A DNA stretch of 64,000 bases from CBDUEV01 sp965366365 (GCA_965366365.1 CBDUEV010000007.1:8761-72760); one strand, 5' to 3'; shown: positions 1-9,793, counted from the stretch's first letter. Notes: generated by a model from the letters alone, not told the origin. Numbers and translations are program-made.

Positions 1-645
1 GACCCATCCGCAGCCGTCCCCCATCGGGCCGCCATGGACGCTCTCTCGGATCTGGGTGGGCTCCCGGGTGTGGTGGCCGTGCTCATCTCCGGCCGGTCCC
101 TCGAGGCGCTCGAACGCCTGGCGGGCAAACCGCCCCACGTCACTCTCATCGGCACTCACGGGGCCGAGAGCTCCGACTCCCGAACCGACCCGAACATCGC
201 TCGCCTCATCGATTCCGTCGTCTCCGACCTCCTTGGTGTGGAGCTGGCCTTCGAGGGAACCCTGCTGGAGGAGAAGCCTGCCGGAGCGGCTCTCCACTAC
301 CGGCACGCCGCCGACCGGGACGGCGCCGCCGCTGCCGCGCGAGCGGTTGGAGAGCGCCACTCCGTCAAGACCATCAACGGGAAGATGGTTGTCGAATTGC
401 TGGTCGGCGAGGGCGACAAGGGAACGGCCCTCGAGACGATTCGAGTGGCATCCGGGGTCGAACGCATGGTCTTCTTCGGCGACGACACCACCGATGAGGA
501 TGTCTTTGTGGCCGCCCGGCCGGGTGACGTCACGGTCAAGGTGGGCACGGGATCGACGGCGGCTCTCTATCGCCTCGGGGACCCCGACGACGTGGGAGAG
601 GCACTGGCCCTCCTCCTCGAAGTGCGTCAGTCCGTTGGCGGCTGA
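1..645 (+). CDS. otsB: Trehalose-6-phosphate phosphatase, 5' end cut by window edge
   Basis: HAD-superfamily phosphatase that hydrolyses trehalose 6-phosphate to trehalose in the cytoplasm. The reading frame is open from base 1 and the residues before the first ATG (position 34) read like family sequence (DP..A.PH), so the true start and the N-terminal DxDGT nucleophile motif lie upstream of the window. Visible motifs are VLISGRS, GTHGAE and the C-terminal Mg-binding motif GDDTTDEDVF, followed by a short cap-like tail. About 214 residues remain. Its 3' end overlaps the convergent treS gene by 19 bases, so both ends of a trehalose locus meet here. Family assignment is firm; the missing N-terminus cannot be judged. 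Confidence 0.9.
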   Translation, partial: DPSAAVPHRAAMDALSDLGGLPGVVAVLISGRSLEALERLAGKPPHVTLIGTHGAESSDSRTDPNIARLIDSVVSDLLGVELAFEGTLLEEKPAGAALHYRHAADRDGAAAAARAVGERHSVKTINGKMVVELLVGEGDKGTALETIRVASGVERMVFFGDDTTDEDVFVAARPGDVTVKVGTGSTAALYRLGDPDDVGEALALLLEVRQSVGG

Positions 646-3600
646 CCGAGGCCCAGCAGCCGCTGCACCCCCGACATCGCCACCCCGATCCAGTCGGGAC
701 GATTGTCGAGCTCCCAATGCAGCTCGCGCAGCGAACGGGTCACCGCGTACGCCTCGAGCAGGGCATCGACGTGTTCGAGCTCGTTGGGGAGGGCGGCCGA
801 GCCCTGCATGGTCTCGAGGTACACCCCCACAAACCGGGAGGATACGGTGGCAGACCACCAACCTGCCCATGCTGACGCCGATGCGTCCTCGTCGATCCGA
901 AGAAGGGCGGCGCGGGCGGAGACGTAGTCGAGCGACCGAATCATCTGCGCGACATCTCTGAGCGGGGTGGCCCGCAGGCGGCGTTCGCTCATGGGCTGGC
1001 TGTGGTCGCCGGAGAACTCGACGATGTAGAACGTGTCGTCCACGATCCGGAGGCCGTCGAGCCGGAAATCGCCGTTCACCCGGACCCGTTGACCTGCCAT
1101 GGGTGTCCGGCGAATCGGATCGATACGTCCCAGAATCGACGGCTCGGCATCCACGATCTCCTGGAGGGAGGCGGCGAGTTCGCCGTCGCGGCCGGCCAGT
1201 GACCGCCGGACCGCATCCAACTCCTGTCGAACTCTGGCCCGCAGGGACTGGTACAGCGACTGTTGATACAGCGCCGAGAAAGGCGAAGGATGCAGCTCGG
1301 GATCTTCGCTGAAGGCGCCCATGGCCAGATGGAACTCCCCCGTCATCCGACCCAACTGTTCCGCCTTCTCGAGGGCCGCACGCAGCTGCGGCGAAGACGG
1401 TTGCGGCCCTCCGCCTGCCCGCGCCCAGGAGTTGGGAGGAGGGAGAGGGGAAGGTTCCGAACCGGCCACGGTCTCGAGCCAGGACGAAACCAGTTCGAGC
1501 ATGACCGCCCAGGCGTCCTCGCCCGGCGGCAGGGTCCGCTGCAGAACCCCCAGGGTCCACGAGTCACCCGATTGGTACTCGAGGGAACCGTAGATCTCGG
1601 ACAGGTTGGAGAAGGCGGTTCGCTCCGTCAGGAACCGCCGAAGCTCCAGATCGGGATTCACTCCGGCTTCGATGCGGCGGAACAACTTGATGGTCAGGTC
1701 GGCGCCGAAGGTCACATAGCTCTCGCCCTCCCCCGTTTCGCTGACCAGGGCGGAAGCGCCCAGGAGAGCGAGGCTCTCCACGGGCGGGATGGACGCCGCC
1801 GGGTGACAGACGATCGCCCCTGCGCTGCCGAGCACGGTGCGCCCGGCGACCAGGTCGGCGAGCATCCTGGTTCTGAATGACGGATCCATCAGCGCGTCGA
1901 AGAGCACACCGGTCTCCTCGTCCCGACGCACCCTGGCCACGATCGCCGTGTCCGGAAGGTCCAGATCGTCGCCGAATCGGAGGCCGACGGGAATCACATA
2001 CCGCTCGTCCGGGCCGTTGGCGTACTCGACATCCAGCAGAGCAATCCACGTCGCCGGCCCGGCCTCGCCGGGATCGATCGGGATGGCGTCGAAGACGCTG
2101 GCCGCCATCCTCCTTCGGTACCGGCCCTGATACCAGGGTTGTCGTTCCACGTACTCCATCAGGTGTTCGTTGAGTGGCTGTCCTGGCTGGAACGCCTCAT
2201 CCAGTGGGCCGTCCAGGATCAGCTCTCCGTCTCCGGCCCGGCTCTCGTGGACATCCGGCGTGATGGAGAACCAATAGAACCCGTAGGGACTGAGGGTGAG
2301 CAGATAGGGAAGGTCGCCGACCCCGGGAAACTCGGTGCGCCCCAGCAGCTCGATCAATTTCCATCCGGCGAATCGCCCCAGGTCCAGCTCCACGAACTGG
2401 GCGTGGCGGCTCAGGTTAGAGACCACCAGAATGGTCTCGCCTTCGCCTTCGCGCAGGTAGGCCAGTACGTGGGGGTTCTCCGGGGAGAGGAATTCGATCG
2501 TCCCCCGGCCGAAGACGGGGTGCCCAGCCCGGCGACCGATCATCCGGCGGACCCACCACAGCAGCGAGTTGGGGTTGTGGTGTTGCGCCTCGACATTGAC
2601 GGTCTCGTAATGGAACTGAGGGTCCACGACCACCGGCAGATACAGGGATTGAGGATTGGCGTCGGAGAAGCCGGCGTTGCGATCGTTGCTCCATTGCATG
2701 GGGGTCCGCACACCGTCACGATCAGGAAGGAAGGTGTTGTCGCCCATCCCGATCTCGTCGCCGTAGTACAGGACTGGCGTGCCTGGGAGCGAGAAGAGGA
2801 GACTGAACAGCAGTTCGATCCGGCGTCGGTCGTTCTCGATGAGGGGCGCCAGGCGGCGGCGAATGCCCAGGTTGAGTCGGGCTCGCCGATCGGGTGCATA
2901 GGTCCGCCACATGTAGTCACGTTCTTCCTCGGAGACCATCTCGAGGGTCAGCTCGTCGTGGTTTCTCAGGAAGATGGCCCACTGGGTGCCTTCGGGGATC
3001 GGCGGGGTCTGCTCGAGGATGTCGATGATGGGGAGCCGCGTTTCTCGTTCCAGCGCCAGGTAGAGACGCGGCATGAGAGGGAAGTGGAACGACATGTGAC
3101 ATTCGTCGCCGTCCCCGAAGTAGGCCACCGAGTCCTCAGGCCACTGGTTGGCCTCGGCCAGAAGCATCCGGTCGGTGTAGTTGGCGTCGACGTGGGCACG
3201 CAGGCGTTTCAGCTCCTGGTGTGTCTCGGGGAGGTTCTCGCCGTTGGTTCCCTCGCGTTCGAACAGGTAGGGGATGGCGTCGAGGCGGAGCCCATCCACC
3301 CCCAGTTCCAGCCAGAAGTCCAAGGCCTCGGTGACCGCCTCTCGGACGAGGGGGTTGTCGTAGTTCAGATCAGGCTGGTGCGAGAAGAAGCGGTGCCAGT
3401 AGTAGGCGCCCGCCACCGGATCCCACGCCCAGTTCGAGCTTTCGGTGTCCTGGAAGATGATCCGGACCTCTGAGTATCGGTCCGGCGTGTCGCTCCACAC
3501 GTAGAAGTCCCGTTCGGGGCTCCCGGGTTCGGCGCGTCGAGCGCGCTGGAACCAGGGGTGTTGGTCCGAGGTGTGGTTGATGACGAGTTCGGTGATGACC

Positions 3601-3905
3601 CGCATGTTGCGGGAATGGGCCGCGTCCAGAAATGTGCGGAAGTCGTCGAGTGTTCCGTAGCTGGGATGCACATCGAAGTACTCGGCGATGTCGTAACCGT
3701 CATCTCGCAAAGGCGAGGGATAGAAGGGAAGCAGCCAGATGGCCGTGACGCCGAGCCGGCTCAGATAGTCCAATCGCGAAGTCAGGCCGACGAAGTCGCC
3801 GATCCCGTCGCCGTTCGAGTCGGCAAATGCTCGGACGTGCACTTCGTAGATGATGGCGTCGCGATACCAGTCTGGTGAAGAGTGGAGAGGTTGATGCGCA
3901 GTCAT
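627..3905 (-). CDS. treS: Trehalose synthase fused to a maltokinase-like domain
   Basis: GH13 enzyme interconverting maltose and trehalose, with a C-terminal kinase-like region that in the family makes maltose 1-phosphate for GlgE. The protein has 1092 residues against about 600 for TreS alone. Residues 1-550 are TreS: start region DWYRDAIIYEVHVRAF, nucleophile D209 (GLRLDA), acid/base E251 (LLAEANQW) and D317 (LRNHDE). Residues from about 600 (YVERQPWYQGRYRRR) to the end match the Mak-type region. The start ATG has no clear Shine-Dalgarno; a TAGCAT 9 bases upstream would fit a nearly leaderless mRNA. It lies 56 bases downstream of arfB on the same strand and overlaps otsB tail to tail. GlgE/GlgB partners are not in the window. 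Confidence 0.93.
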   Translation of the reverse strand: MTAHQPLHSSPDWYRDAIIYEVHVRAFADSNGDGIGDFVGLTSRLDYLSRLGVTAIWLLPFYPSPLRDDGYDIAEYFDVHPSYGTLDDFRTFLDAAHSRNMRVITELVINHTSDQHPWFQRARRAEPGSPERDFYVWSDTPDRYSEVRIIFQDTESSNWAWDPVAGAYYWHRFFSHQPDLNYDNPLVREAVTEALDFWLELGVDGLRLDAIPYLFEREGTNGENLPETHQELKRLRAHVDANYTDRMLLAEANQWPEDSVAYFGDGDECHMSFHFPLMPRLYLALERETRLPIIDILEQTPPIPEGTQWAIFLRNHDELTLEMVSEEERDYMWRTYAPDRRARLNLGIRRRLAPLIENDRRRIELLFSLLFSLPGTPVLYYGDEIGMGDNTFLPDRDGVRTPMQWSNDRNAGFSDANPQSLYLPVVVDPQFHYETVNVEAQHHNPNSLLWWVRRMIGRRAGHPVFGRGTIEFLSPENPHVLAYLREGEGETILVVSNLSRHAQFVELDLGRFAGWKLIELLGRTEFPGVGDLPYLLTLSPYGFYWFSITPDVHESRAGDGELILDGPLDEAFQPGQPLNEHLMEYVERQPWYQGRYRRRMAASVFDAIPIDPGEAGPATWIALLDVEYANGPDERYVIPVGLRFGDDLDLPDTAIVARVRRDEETGVLFDALMDPSFRTRMLADLVAGRTVLGSAGAIVCHPAASIPPVESLALLGASALVSETGEGESYVTFGADLTIKLFRRIEAGVNPDLELRRFLTERTAFSNLSEIYGSLEYQSGDSWTLGVLQRTLPPGEDAWAVMLELVSSWLETVAGSEPSPLPPPNSWARAGGGPQPSSPQLRAALEKAEQLGRMTGEFHLAMGAFSEDPELHPSPFSALYQQSLYQSLRARVRQELDAVRRSLAGRDGELAASLQEIVDAEPSILGRIDPIRRTPMAGQRVRVNGDFRLDGLRIVDDTFYIVEFSGDHSQPMSERRLRATPLRDVAQMIRSLDYVSARAALLRIDEDASASAWAGWWSATVSSRFVGVYLETMQGSAALPNELEHVDALLEAYAVTRSLRELHWELDNRPDWIGVAMSGVQRLLGLGQPPTD

Positions 3906-3961
3906 GCGGTGCGGATGCTAGTGCTGTGCTCATCGCCCCTGCCGCCCGACAGGCAGGCAGG

Positions 3962-4381
3962 TCAGTCGCGCTCCGGCGGCCGCCGAAGCCTCTTGCGCTC
4001 GCTGGTCTGGCGCTTCTCATCGAGACGTTTCTGCCGCTGAGACCGGCTCGGCTTGGTCGGTTTGCGGGGAGTGGGCGGGATCATCGCCTCTCGCAGCTGC
4101 TGGGCGAGGCGTTTGCGAGCCAGCTGTCGATTGCGGAACTGGCTGCGGGACTCGTCCGCGATCACGGTGAGGACACCGTCACGGTGCCCCGTCTGCCGCA
4201 GCATCAGCCGGCGCAACCCCGACTCGAACACCTCGGATGCCGCGAGGTCGAAACGGAGTTCGGCGCGGCTGTGGGCTCGATTGGCGTGCTGTCCGCCCGG
4301 TCCTCCCGTGGGCCCGAACCTCCACTCCAGCTCGGCGGACGGAATCACATGACGGGCGTCGACGGAGAGATCCTCAGCCAT
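3962..4381 (-). CDS. arfB: Peptidyl-tRNA hydrolase ArfB (ribosome rescue)
   Basis: Codon-independent release factor that frees peptides from ribosomes stalled on mRNA lacking a stop codon. 139 residues, the normal ArfB/YaeJ length. The catalytic GGQ is at residues 29-31 within GPTGGPGGQHANR. The C-terminal 40 residues are strongly basic (RKPTKPSRSQRQKR...), the tail that threads into the empty mRNA channel. The start ATG overlaps the menE stop by eight bases, so translation is probably coupled to menE. Longer upstream in-frame sequence looks like menE antisense frame and was discarded. Confidence 0.93.
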   Translation of the reverse strand: MAEDLSVDARHVIPSAELEWRFGPTGGPGGQHANRAHSRAELRFDLAASEVFESGLRRLMLRQTGHRDGVLTVIADESRSQFRNRQLARKRLAQQLREAMIPPTPRKPTKPSRSQRQKRLDEKRQTSERKRLRRPPERD

Positions 4382-5741
4382 CGGCCGCACCTGCCCACGC
4401 TCGGACCGCCGGGCGATCCACCTTCCCGAGTGCGTTCCTGGGAAGCGCCTCCACGAGAACCCACCGCTTGGGGATCTTGTAGCCGGCCAGCTGTTCCCGA
4501 AGGTGCGCCTCCAACTCGGCCGGCCGGCGTGAGGTGACTGCCACCGCCACCACCGCTTCACCCCACTCCGGATCGGGGACTCCGACAACGGCGGCCTCCT
4601 GCACGCCATCCAACTCCTCGAGAAGCGCTTCGACCTCACCTGGGACGACGTTCTCGCCGCCCGTGATTATGAGATCTCTCGTTCGTCCCAGCACGTGAAG
4701 ATAACCCTCGCCGTCGAGCCACCCGAGGTCGCCGGTGGCCAGCCAGCCCGAGCGCGGCTTCTCACCCAGGTAGCGCCCCGACACCATGGGGCCGGCAACC
4801 TCGATCTCGCCGCCCGCCGCGATCCGGATGCGGGCGCCATACACGGGAAGGGCTCGGCGCCGTCGACTGTCACCGAGGGGTGCCGTTGCGATCTGAGAAG
4901 CGGTCTCGGTCATGCCGTATGTCGAGAGGACCGGCAATCCTGCCCGGGCGGCCGCCTCCAGGAGAGGGAGGCTGGTTGGTCCACCGCCGACGAGCACCGC
5001 CCGCAGCCCCGAGTAGGGGCCAGGATCGGCGGCGAGAAGCGGCCCGATCATGGATCCGACCAACGAGGCGAGAGTCACCTCGTGCAGGGCGGCGGCCGCC
5101 TCGGCCGGCTCGAACCTGGGGAGGAGGACCACCTCCGATCCCTGCCGAGCCGAACGCCAGAGTATCGAGGCGCCTCCCACATGAAAGAGCGGAAGGACGG
5201 CCAGCCAGCGGTCGGCCGCGCTGTGGCGAAGGTGTCTGGCAGAAGCCTCGGTCGAGGCGGCGAGGTTCCCCTGGGTCAAGATCACCCCCCGGGGTGACCC
5301 CGAGGTACCGGAGGTGAAGGCCACGACGGCTTCGTGCTCGTGGCGTAGGAGGGAGCCGGGGACGGCGACGGCCCGCGAGGATGGCGAGACGATCGTCCGT
5401 CCTCCAAAACCGTGGTCATGTTCGGCGGAGACAACGATCTCCACTCCGGCCTGGGCGAGCTGGGCCTCCAGCTCGGGCGGCGAGAGCCGCGTGTTGAGGA
5501 GGAGCAGCGTCGCCCCGGTGCGAGGAACCGCAAAGATGGCTTCCGTCGACCCGATGTCGTTGGTTGCCCACACCGCCACGATCTCGTCTTGGGCGGCCCC
5601 GGCTTCGCGGAGGGCTCCGGCCAGGCCGGCTGCCGCCTCATCCACCTGCGCGAACGACCACGACCGTTCGGGCGTCGTGATGAAGGGAGCGTCCGGGGTG
5701 GAGGCGGCCGCCGCGGCGAGCCAGTCGGGATTGGAGTCCAT
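4374..5741 (-). CDS. menE: o-Succinylbenzoate-CoA ligase (MenE-type)
   Basis: ANL-superfamily adenylate-forming enzyme, assigned to activation of o-succinylbenzoate in menaquinone synthesis. The P-loop FTSGTSGSPRG is near residue 145, the A5 motif YGMTETAS near 285, ATGDLGW near 345, and the C-terminal catalytic lysine lies in PRNALGKVDR. About 455 residues, short as is usual for MenE. It is divergent from menB with a gap of about 40 bases, which supports MenE over a generic acyl-CoA ligase. The start could also be GTG at 5750; neither has a good Shine-Dalgarno. Confidence 0.85.
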   Translation of the reverse strand: MDSNPDWLAAAAASTPDAPFITTPERSWSFAQVDEAAAGLAGALREAGAAQDEIVAVWATNDIGSTEAIFAVPRTGATLLLLNTRLSPPELEAQLAQAGVEIVVSAEHDHGFGGRTIVSPSSRAVAVPGSLLRHEHEAVVAFTSGTSGSPRGVILTQGNLAASTEASARHLRHSAADRWLAVLPLFHVGGASILWRSARQGSEVVLLPRFEPAEAAAALHEVTLASLVGSMIGPLLAADPGPYSGLRAVLVGGGPTSLPLLEAAARAGLPVLSTYGMTETASQIATAPLGDSRRRRALPVYGARIRIAAGGEIEVAGPMVSGRYLGEKPRSGWLATGDLGWLDGEGYLHVLGRTRDLIITGGENVVPGEVEALLEELDGVQEAAVVGVPDPEWGEAVVAVAVTSRRPAELEAHLREQLAGYKIPKRWVLVEALPRNALGKVDRPAVRAWAGAADG

Positions 5742-5783
5742 GTGGATCACTACAGTATCGACGTTGCCGATAGAGGGACACCC

Positions 5784-6674
5784 ATGGTCTCAGAACTGTT
5801 CGACCCCTCGGCGTGGAGTCTCGTCGAAGGATTCGAGTTCACCGACATCACCTATCACCGCGCCCAGGGTCAAGGCACAGTGCGCATCGCCATCGACCGG
5901 CCGGACGTGCGTAACGCCTTCCGCCCCCACACCGTCGACGAGCTGTACCAGGCGCTGGACCACGCCCGGATGAGTTCGGACGTGGGTTGCGTGCTGCTCA
6001 CCGGCAACGGGCCGTCGCCGAAGGATGGCGGGTGGGCGTTCTGCTCGGGAGGAGATCAGCGCATCCGCGGCGCCGACGGGTACCGGTATGAAGGCGCCGG
6101 CGGGGTCGACCCCGCCCGACTCGGACGACTTCACATCCTCGAGGTGCAGCGCCTGATCAGGTTCATGCCCAAGGTCGTCATCGCCGTCGTGCCCGGGTGG
6201 GCGGTCGGCGGCGGCCACAGCCTCCATGTAGTGTGCGATCTCACCCTGGCCAGCGCCGAGCACGCCATCTTCAAGCAGACCGATCCGGACGTGGCCAGCT
6301 TCGACTCCGGCTACGGCTCGGCCTACCTCGCCCGCCAGATGGGCCAGAAACGCGCTCGAGAGTTGTTCTTCCTGGGGTTCGAATACTCGGCGGAAGAGGC
6401 GGTGGCGATGGGGATGGCCAATGCGGCTGTTCCCCATGCAGAACTCGAGCCGACCGCTCTCGAGTGGGGGCGCATCATCAACTCGAAGAGTCCGACGGCC
6501 ATGAGAATGCTCAAATTCGGATTCAACATGCTCGACGACGGACTGGTCGGCCAGCAGATCTTCGCCGGCGAGGCCACCCGCCTCGGCTACGGCACAGCCG
6601 AGGCCCAGGAAGGTCGCGACGCCTTCCTGGAGAAACGCCCCCAGGACTACTCGGCCTTTCCGTGGCATTTCTGA
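5784..6674 (+). CDS. menB: 1,4-Dihydroxy-2-naphthoyl-CoA synthase
   Basis: Crotonase-fold enzyme that cyclises o-succinylbenzoyl-CoA. 296 residues. Visible family features are the FCSGGDQR loop, the oxyanion segment VPGWAVGGGHSLHVVCDLT, and DPDVASFDSGYGSAY, followed by the typical C-terminal NMLDDG...FAGEATRL and final FPWHF. ATG is preceded by AGGGA six bases upstream. menA follows four bases after the stop, so the two form an operon divergent from menE. Confidence 0.95.
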   Translation: MVSELFDPSAWSLVEGFEFTDITYHRAQGQGTVRIAIDRPDVRNAFRPHTVDELYQALDHARMSSDVGCVLLTGNGPSPKDGGWAFCSGGDQRIRGADGYRYEGAGGVDPARLGRLHILEVQRLIRFMPKVVIAVVPGWAVGGGHSLHVVCDLTLASAEHAIFKQTDPDVASFDSGYGSAYLARQMGQKRARELFFLGFEYSAEEAVAMGMANAAVPHAELEPTALEWGRIINSKSPTAMRMLKFGFNMLDDGLVGQQIFAGEATRLGYGTAEAQEGRDAFLEKRPQDYSAFPWHF

Positions 6675-6678
6675 GCCG

Positions 6679-7557
6679 GTGAACCTCACCCCGTGGATCC
6701 AGGCAGCCCGCCCGCACACGCTGTGGGCGGCGGTGGTGCCCGTGCTCGTGGGATCAGGCCTGGCTGCGGGCGACGGCGTGTTCCGGTGGGACGCCTTCGC
6801 GGCGGCGCTGGTGGCCTCGGTCGCCATCCAGGTGGCTGCCAATTTCGCCAACGACGTGTTCGATGCCCGCAAGGGTGCCGACACCGAAGATCGGATCGGC
6901 CCCACCCGGGTGGTGGCAGCGGGGATCCTGTCAGATCGAGCCGTATGGGTCGCCACATGGGTGGCGGTGGCGGTGGGCGCCCTGGCCGCCGTGTGGCTGA
7001 TCGTCATCGCCGGATGGGTGGTGGCCGTCATCGGTGTCGTCTCGGTGGTGGCCATGCTCGGCTACGTCGGGGGTTCCAACCCCTATGGCTACCGGGGCCT
7101 CGGCGAGGTCTTCGTGTTCGTGTTCTTCGGGGTGGTGGCCACGGTGGGCAGCCGGTATGTCCACGACATGTCCGCACCGCTCGATGCGTGGTTGTTGTCG
7201 ATCCCGGTCGGGTTCCCGGTCACCGCCATCCTGGTCGCCAACAACATCCGAGATCTGGAGACCGACGCCGCCGCCGGAAAGCGAACGCTGGCCGTCATGC
7301 TCGGTAGAGATCGCACCCGGAAGCTCTACGCCGGGCTCCTCTTGGGCACGTTCCTGGCGTTGGCCGTGTTCGCGGCGGGCGGTTGGGTTCCCACCGCCAC
7401 CGCCATCGCCGTCTTCTGGGCGCCCGCCGCGGTGCCGTTGATCCGCACGGTCTACACCGAGATCGCCGGGCCACCGCTCATCGGAGTCTTGAAGGGAACG
7501 GCCCGATTGGAGCTGCTGGTGGGGGTGTCGATGACCGTGGGGGCTGCCTTGGGTTGA
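6679..7557 (+). CDS. menA: 1,4-Dihydroxy-2-naphthoate polyprenyltransferase
   Basis: Integral membrane UbiA-family prenyltransferase that attaches the isoprenoid tail in menaquinone synthesis. 292 residues with about eight hydrophobic segments. The two Asp-rich prenyl-diphosphate motifs are NDVFDARKGAD (from residue 58) and NNIRDLETDAAAGKRT. The GTG start lies four bases after menB stop, so it is translated from the same mRNA. Confidence 0.93.
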   Translation: MNLTPWIQAARPHTLWAAVVPVLVGSGLAAGDGVFRWDAFAAALVASVAIQVAANFANDVFDARKGADTEDRIGPTRVVAAGILSDRAVWVATWVAVAVGALAAVWLIVIAGWVVAVIGVVSVVAMLGYVGGSNPYGYRGLGEVFVFVFFGVVATVGSRYVHDMSAPLDAWLLSIPVGFPVTAILVANNIRDLETDAAAGKRTLAVMLGRDRTRKLYAGLLLGTFLALAVFAAGGWVPTATAIAVFWAPAAVPLIRTVYTEIAGPPLIGVLKGTARLELLVGVSMTVGAALG

Positions 7558-7699
7558 GATACCGGAGGAAGGCCCGGAGGACGGTCCGGTAGACCGGCCT
7601 CTCCCGACGCTGAGCCAACGCTGAGGTTCTCCTTGGCCTGCAGCGAGTTCGGGTCGGCACGATGGGTGACGAGGCTACGTAGGCGGGAACGATTGCTCC

Positions 7700-7705
7700 T
7701 AGGGT
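7700..7705 (+). promoter_or_regulatory. -10 element for leaderless response regulator
   Basis: TAGGGT lies exactly seven bases before the ATG at 7713, the spacing expected if transcription starts on the A of the start codon. No Shine-Dalgarno is present and no convincing -35 is seen, so the promoter may need an activator. Inferred from spacing only. Confidence 0.4.
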
Positions 7706-7712
7706 TCCAGAC

Positions 7713-8399
7713 ATGAGCGAACAACCGAAAGCCCGGATCCTGGTTGTCGACGACGAGCAGATGCTGCTCGACATGGTCGGCGATGCCTTGACGTTCGCCA
7801 ACTACGCGGTGAGCGTCGCCGACAACGGTCTCGCCGCCCTCAGTGCGGTCCGTCGCGACCCGCCTGACCTGGTCATCCTGGACGTCAACATGCCCGAACC
7901 AGATGGCTTCCAGGTGGCCAGGAGCCTTCGAGTGACCCATCCCGACTTGCCGGTGCTGTTTCTCACGGCGCGGTCCGATATCGAGGATCTGCGGGCTGGT
8001 TTCGAGTCTGGTGGCGACGATTACCTGACGAAGCCCTTCCGGCTCGAGGAGCTTCGGCTGCGAGTCGACGCTTTGCTGCGTCGATCCGGGTTCGGGCGGA
8101 GGTCCGCCGAGTTGTCCTGCGGCGATCTCACCATGAACGATGCAGAGCATCGTGTGTTTCGTGGGGACGATGAGATCCTGCTCTCACCTGTCGAGTACCG
8201 CTTGCTGCATTACCTTCTCTCGCACCCCGGTCAGGTCTTGGAGCGGGGCCAGATCCTCGAGGCCGTGTGGGGATACGAGTACGGCGATTCTGTGATCGAG
8301 ACCGCAATATCGCAGCTGCGCAAGAAGGTCGATGAGGGCAGAGCCAAGCTGATCCACACGGTGCGCGGGTTCGGATACACCTTGCGCCCCCCCGAGTGA
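7713..8399 (+). CDS. OmpR/PhoB-family response regulator
   Basis: DNA-binding response regulator of 228 residues. The receiver domain occupies residues 8-120 with acidic pocket DDE, phospho-acceptor D57 (VILDVNMP) and K107 (LTKPF). The winged-helix domain covers about 135-225 (SPVEYRLLHYLLSHPGQVLERGQIL...VRGFGY). It overlaps the downstream histidine kinase by four bases (ATGA), so the pair is cotranslated. The signal and targets are unknown; it stands between menaquinone genes but no functional link can be claimed. Confidence 0.95.
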   Translation: MSEQPKARILVVDDEQMLLDMVGDALTFANYAVSVADNGLAALSAVRRDPPDLVILDVNMPEPDGFQVARSLRVTHPDLPVLFLTARSDIEDLRAGFESGGDDYLTKPFRLEELRLRVDALLRRSGFGRRSAELSCGDLTMNDAEHRVFRGDDEILLSPVEYRLLHYLLSHPGQVLERGQILEAVWGYEYGDSVIETAISQLRKKVDEGRAKLIHTVRGFGYTLRPPE

Positions 8400-9793
8400 T
8401 GATCAGGCGCTGGACACTCCGCCGGCGGCTGACGCTCGTGGTTGGCCTGGTCATCCTCCTGGTGAGCGCGTTCATCGCCGTCACCGTCTCGGCGGCGACC
8501 CGCCGTACCCTCATCGATCGCGTTGACGCCGATCTCCGAGTCTTTGCCGGACGGGCTGCGGTATCCCCCGTGCGTCCGAACACTCCCAACCCGGAGGCCG
8601 ACGCCTTCGAGCCGTTTGCCCTGATTCGTCTCGACGTGGATGGAACCGTGATCGCCGAGCGACCCGCCGGCTACGCAGACGATCCAAATCCGCTGCCCGA
8701 TGTGAGCGGATTGGCGCTCGCCGAGCTCGGATCGGACAGCTTCCTCACCCTGGATACCATCGGCGGAGACGGGTCGGCTCGAGTTCTCATCCGCGAGATC
8801 CCGCAGGGATACCAAGTGGTGGCGACGTCGCTCGAGTCGGTTGACTCGACCACCCGCCAAACGTTGTGGACGTCGCTGGCGGTGGGCCTGATGGCCGCCA
8901 TCGTGGGAATCGCCGCAGCCTGGCTGTCGGTGCGGCGAGGGTTCCGTCCCGTCGACGCCATGATCGAGACGGCGGGAGCCATCGCCGATGGGGATCTCTC
9001 GAGGCGGACCGAACTGGTGGAATCAGACACAGAGCTCGGTCGCCTGTCCACGGCGCTGGATCACATGCTGGCCAGGATCGAGAAGGCCGACCGGGAGCGC
9101 CTCCGCGAAGCCGGACGACTCCGCCGCTTCGCCGACGACGCGTCGCATGAGCTGCGCACCCCCATCTCCGCCATCGCAGGCTACGCCGAGCTGTACAACG
9201 CCGGGGGCGTTGAGCCGGGTCCGGCTCTCGACCGGGCCATGGCACGGATCACCGAGGCGAGCGAACGGGCAGGACGCCTCATCGAAGACCTCCTGGCGCT
9301 CGCCCGCCTCGACCGCGAGATCGGTATGAACCAGTCGCGTCTCGATCTGAGTGCCCTGGTTGCCGACACCGTCGAGGACTCGCGCGTCAGCGCAGGTCTC
9401 GAGATCAACACCGACGCGGCAGAACCGGTCATGATCACTGGCGACGGGGTGTGGCTGCGCCAGGCAATAGACAACCTCATCAACAACGCGGTGTCTCACG
9501 CGCCGGAGTCGACATCGATCGAGCTGATCGTCGACAAGGCCGGCGACCAGGCGCGGCTGCGGGTCGTGGACCACGGGCCCGGCGTTCCCGAATCCGAACG
9601 GGAGCGGGTGTTCGATCGATTCGCTCGCCCCGACCACGGTCGCGACAGGTCACATGGCGGGGCCGGTCTTGGCCTCGCCATCGTCCGCGAGGTCGTGCTG
9701 TCCCACGGGGGCGAGGTGTCCATTCTGGAGACTCCAGGCGGAGGGGCAACCGTGCAGGTCTTGCTGCCGCTCGCCTCCGGTTCGGTTCGCTGA
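8396..9793 (+). CDS. Two-component sensor histidine kinase
   Basis: Membrane kinase partner of the preceding regulator, 465 residues. TM1 is about residues 12-32, an extracytoplasmic sensor of about 125 residues follows, TM2 is about 158-178, then a HAMP domain (RRGFRPVDAMIETAGAI). The phospho-acceptor is H251 in DDASHELRTP. The ATPase domain shows NLINNAV, DHGPGVP and GAGLGLAIV. All catalytic motifs are intact. The sensor has no recognisable ligand domain. Confidence 0.95.
   Translation: MMIRRWTLRRRLTLVVGLVILLVSAFIAVTVSAATRRTLIDRVDADLRVFAGRAAVSPVRPNTPNPEADAFEPFALIRLDVDGTVIAERPAGYADDPNPLPDVSGLALAELGSDSFLTLDTIGGDGSARVLIREIPQGYQVVATSLESVDSTTRQTLWTSLAVGLMAAIVGIAAAWLSVRRGFRPVDAMIETAGAIADGDLSRRTELVESDTELGRLSTALDHMLARIEKADRERLREAGRLRRFADDASHELRTPISAIAGYAELYNAGGVEPGPALDRAMARITEASERAGRLIEDLLALARLDREIGMNQSRLDLSALVADTVEDSRVSAGLEINTDAAEPVMITGDGVWLRQAIDNLINNAVSHAPESTSIELIVDKAGDQARLRVVDHGPGVPESERERVFDRFARPDHGRDRSHGGAGLGLAIVREVVLSHGGEVSILETPGGGATVQVLLPLASGSVR

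Noticed and set aside
2139..3473. 444-codon plus-strand frame opposite treS
   Set aside because: Shadow of treS, with no recognisable domain and no start signal.
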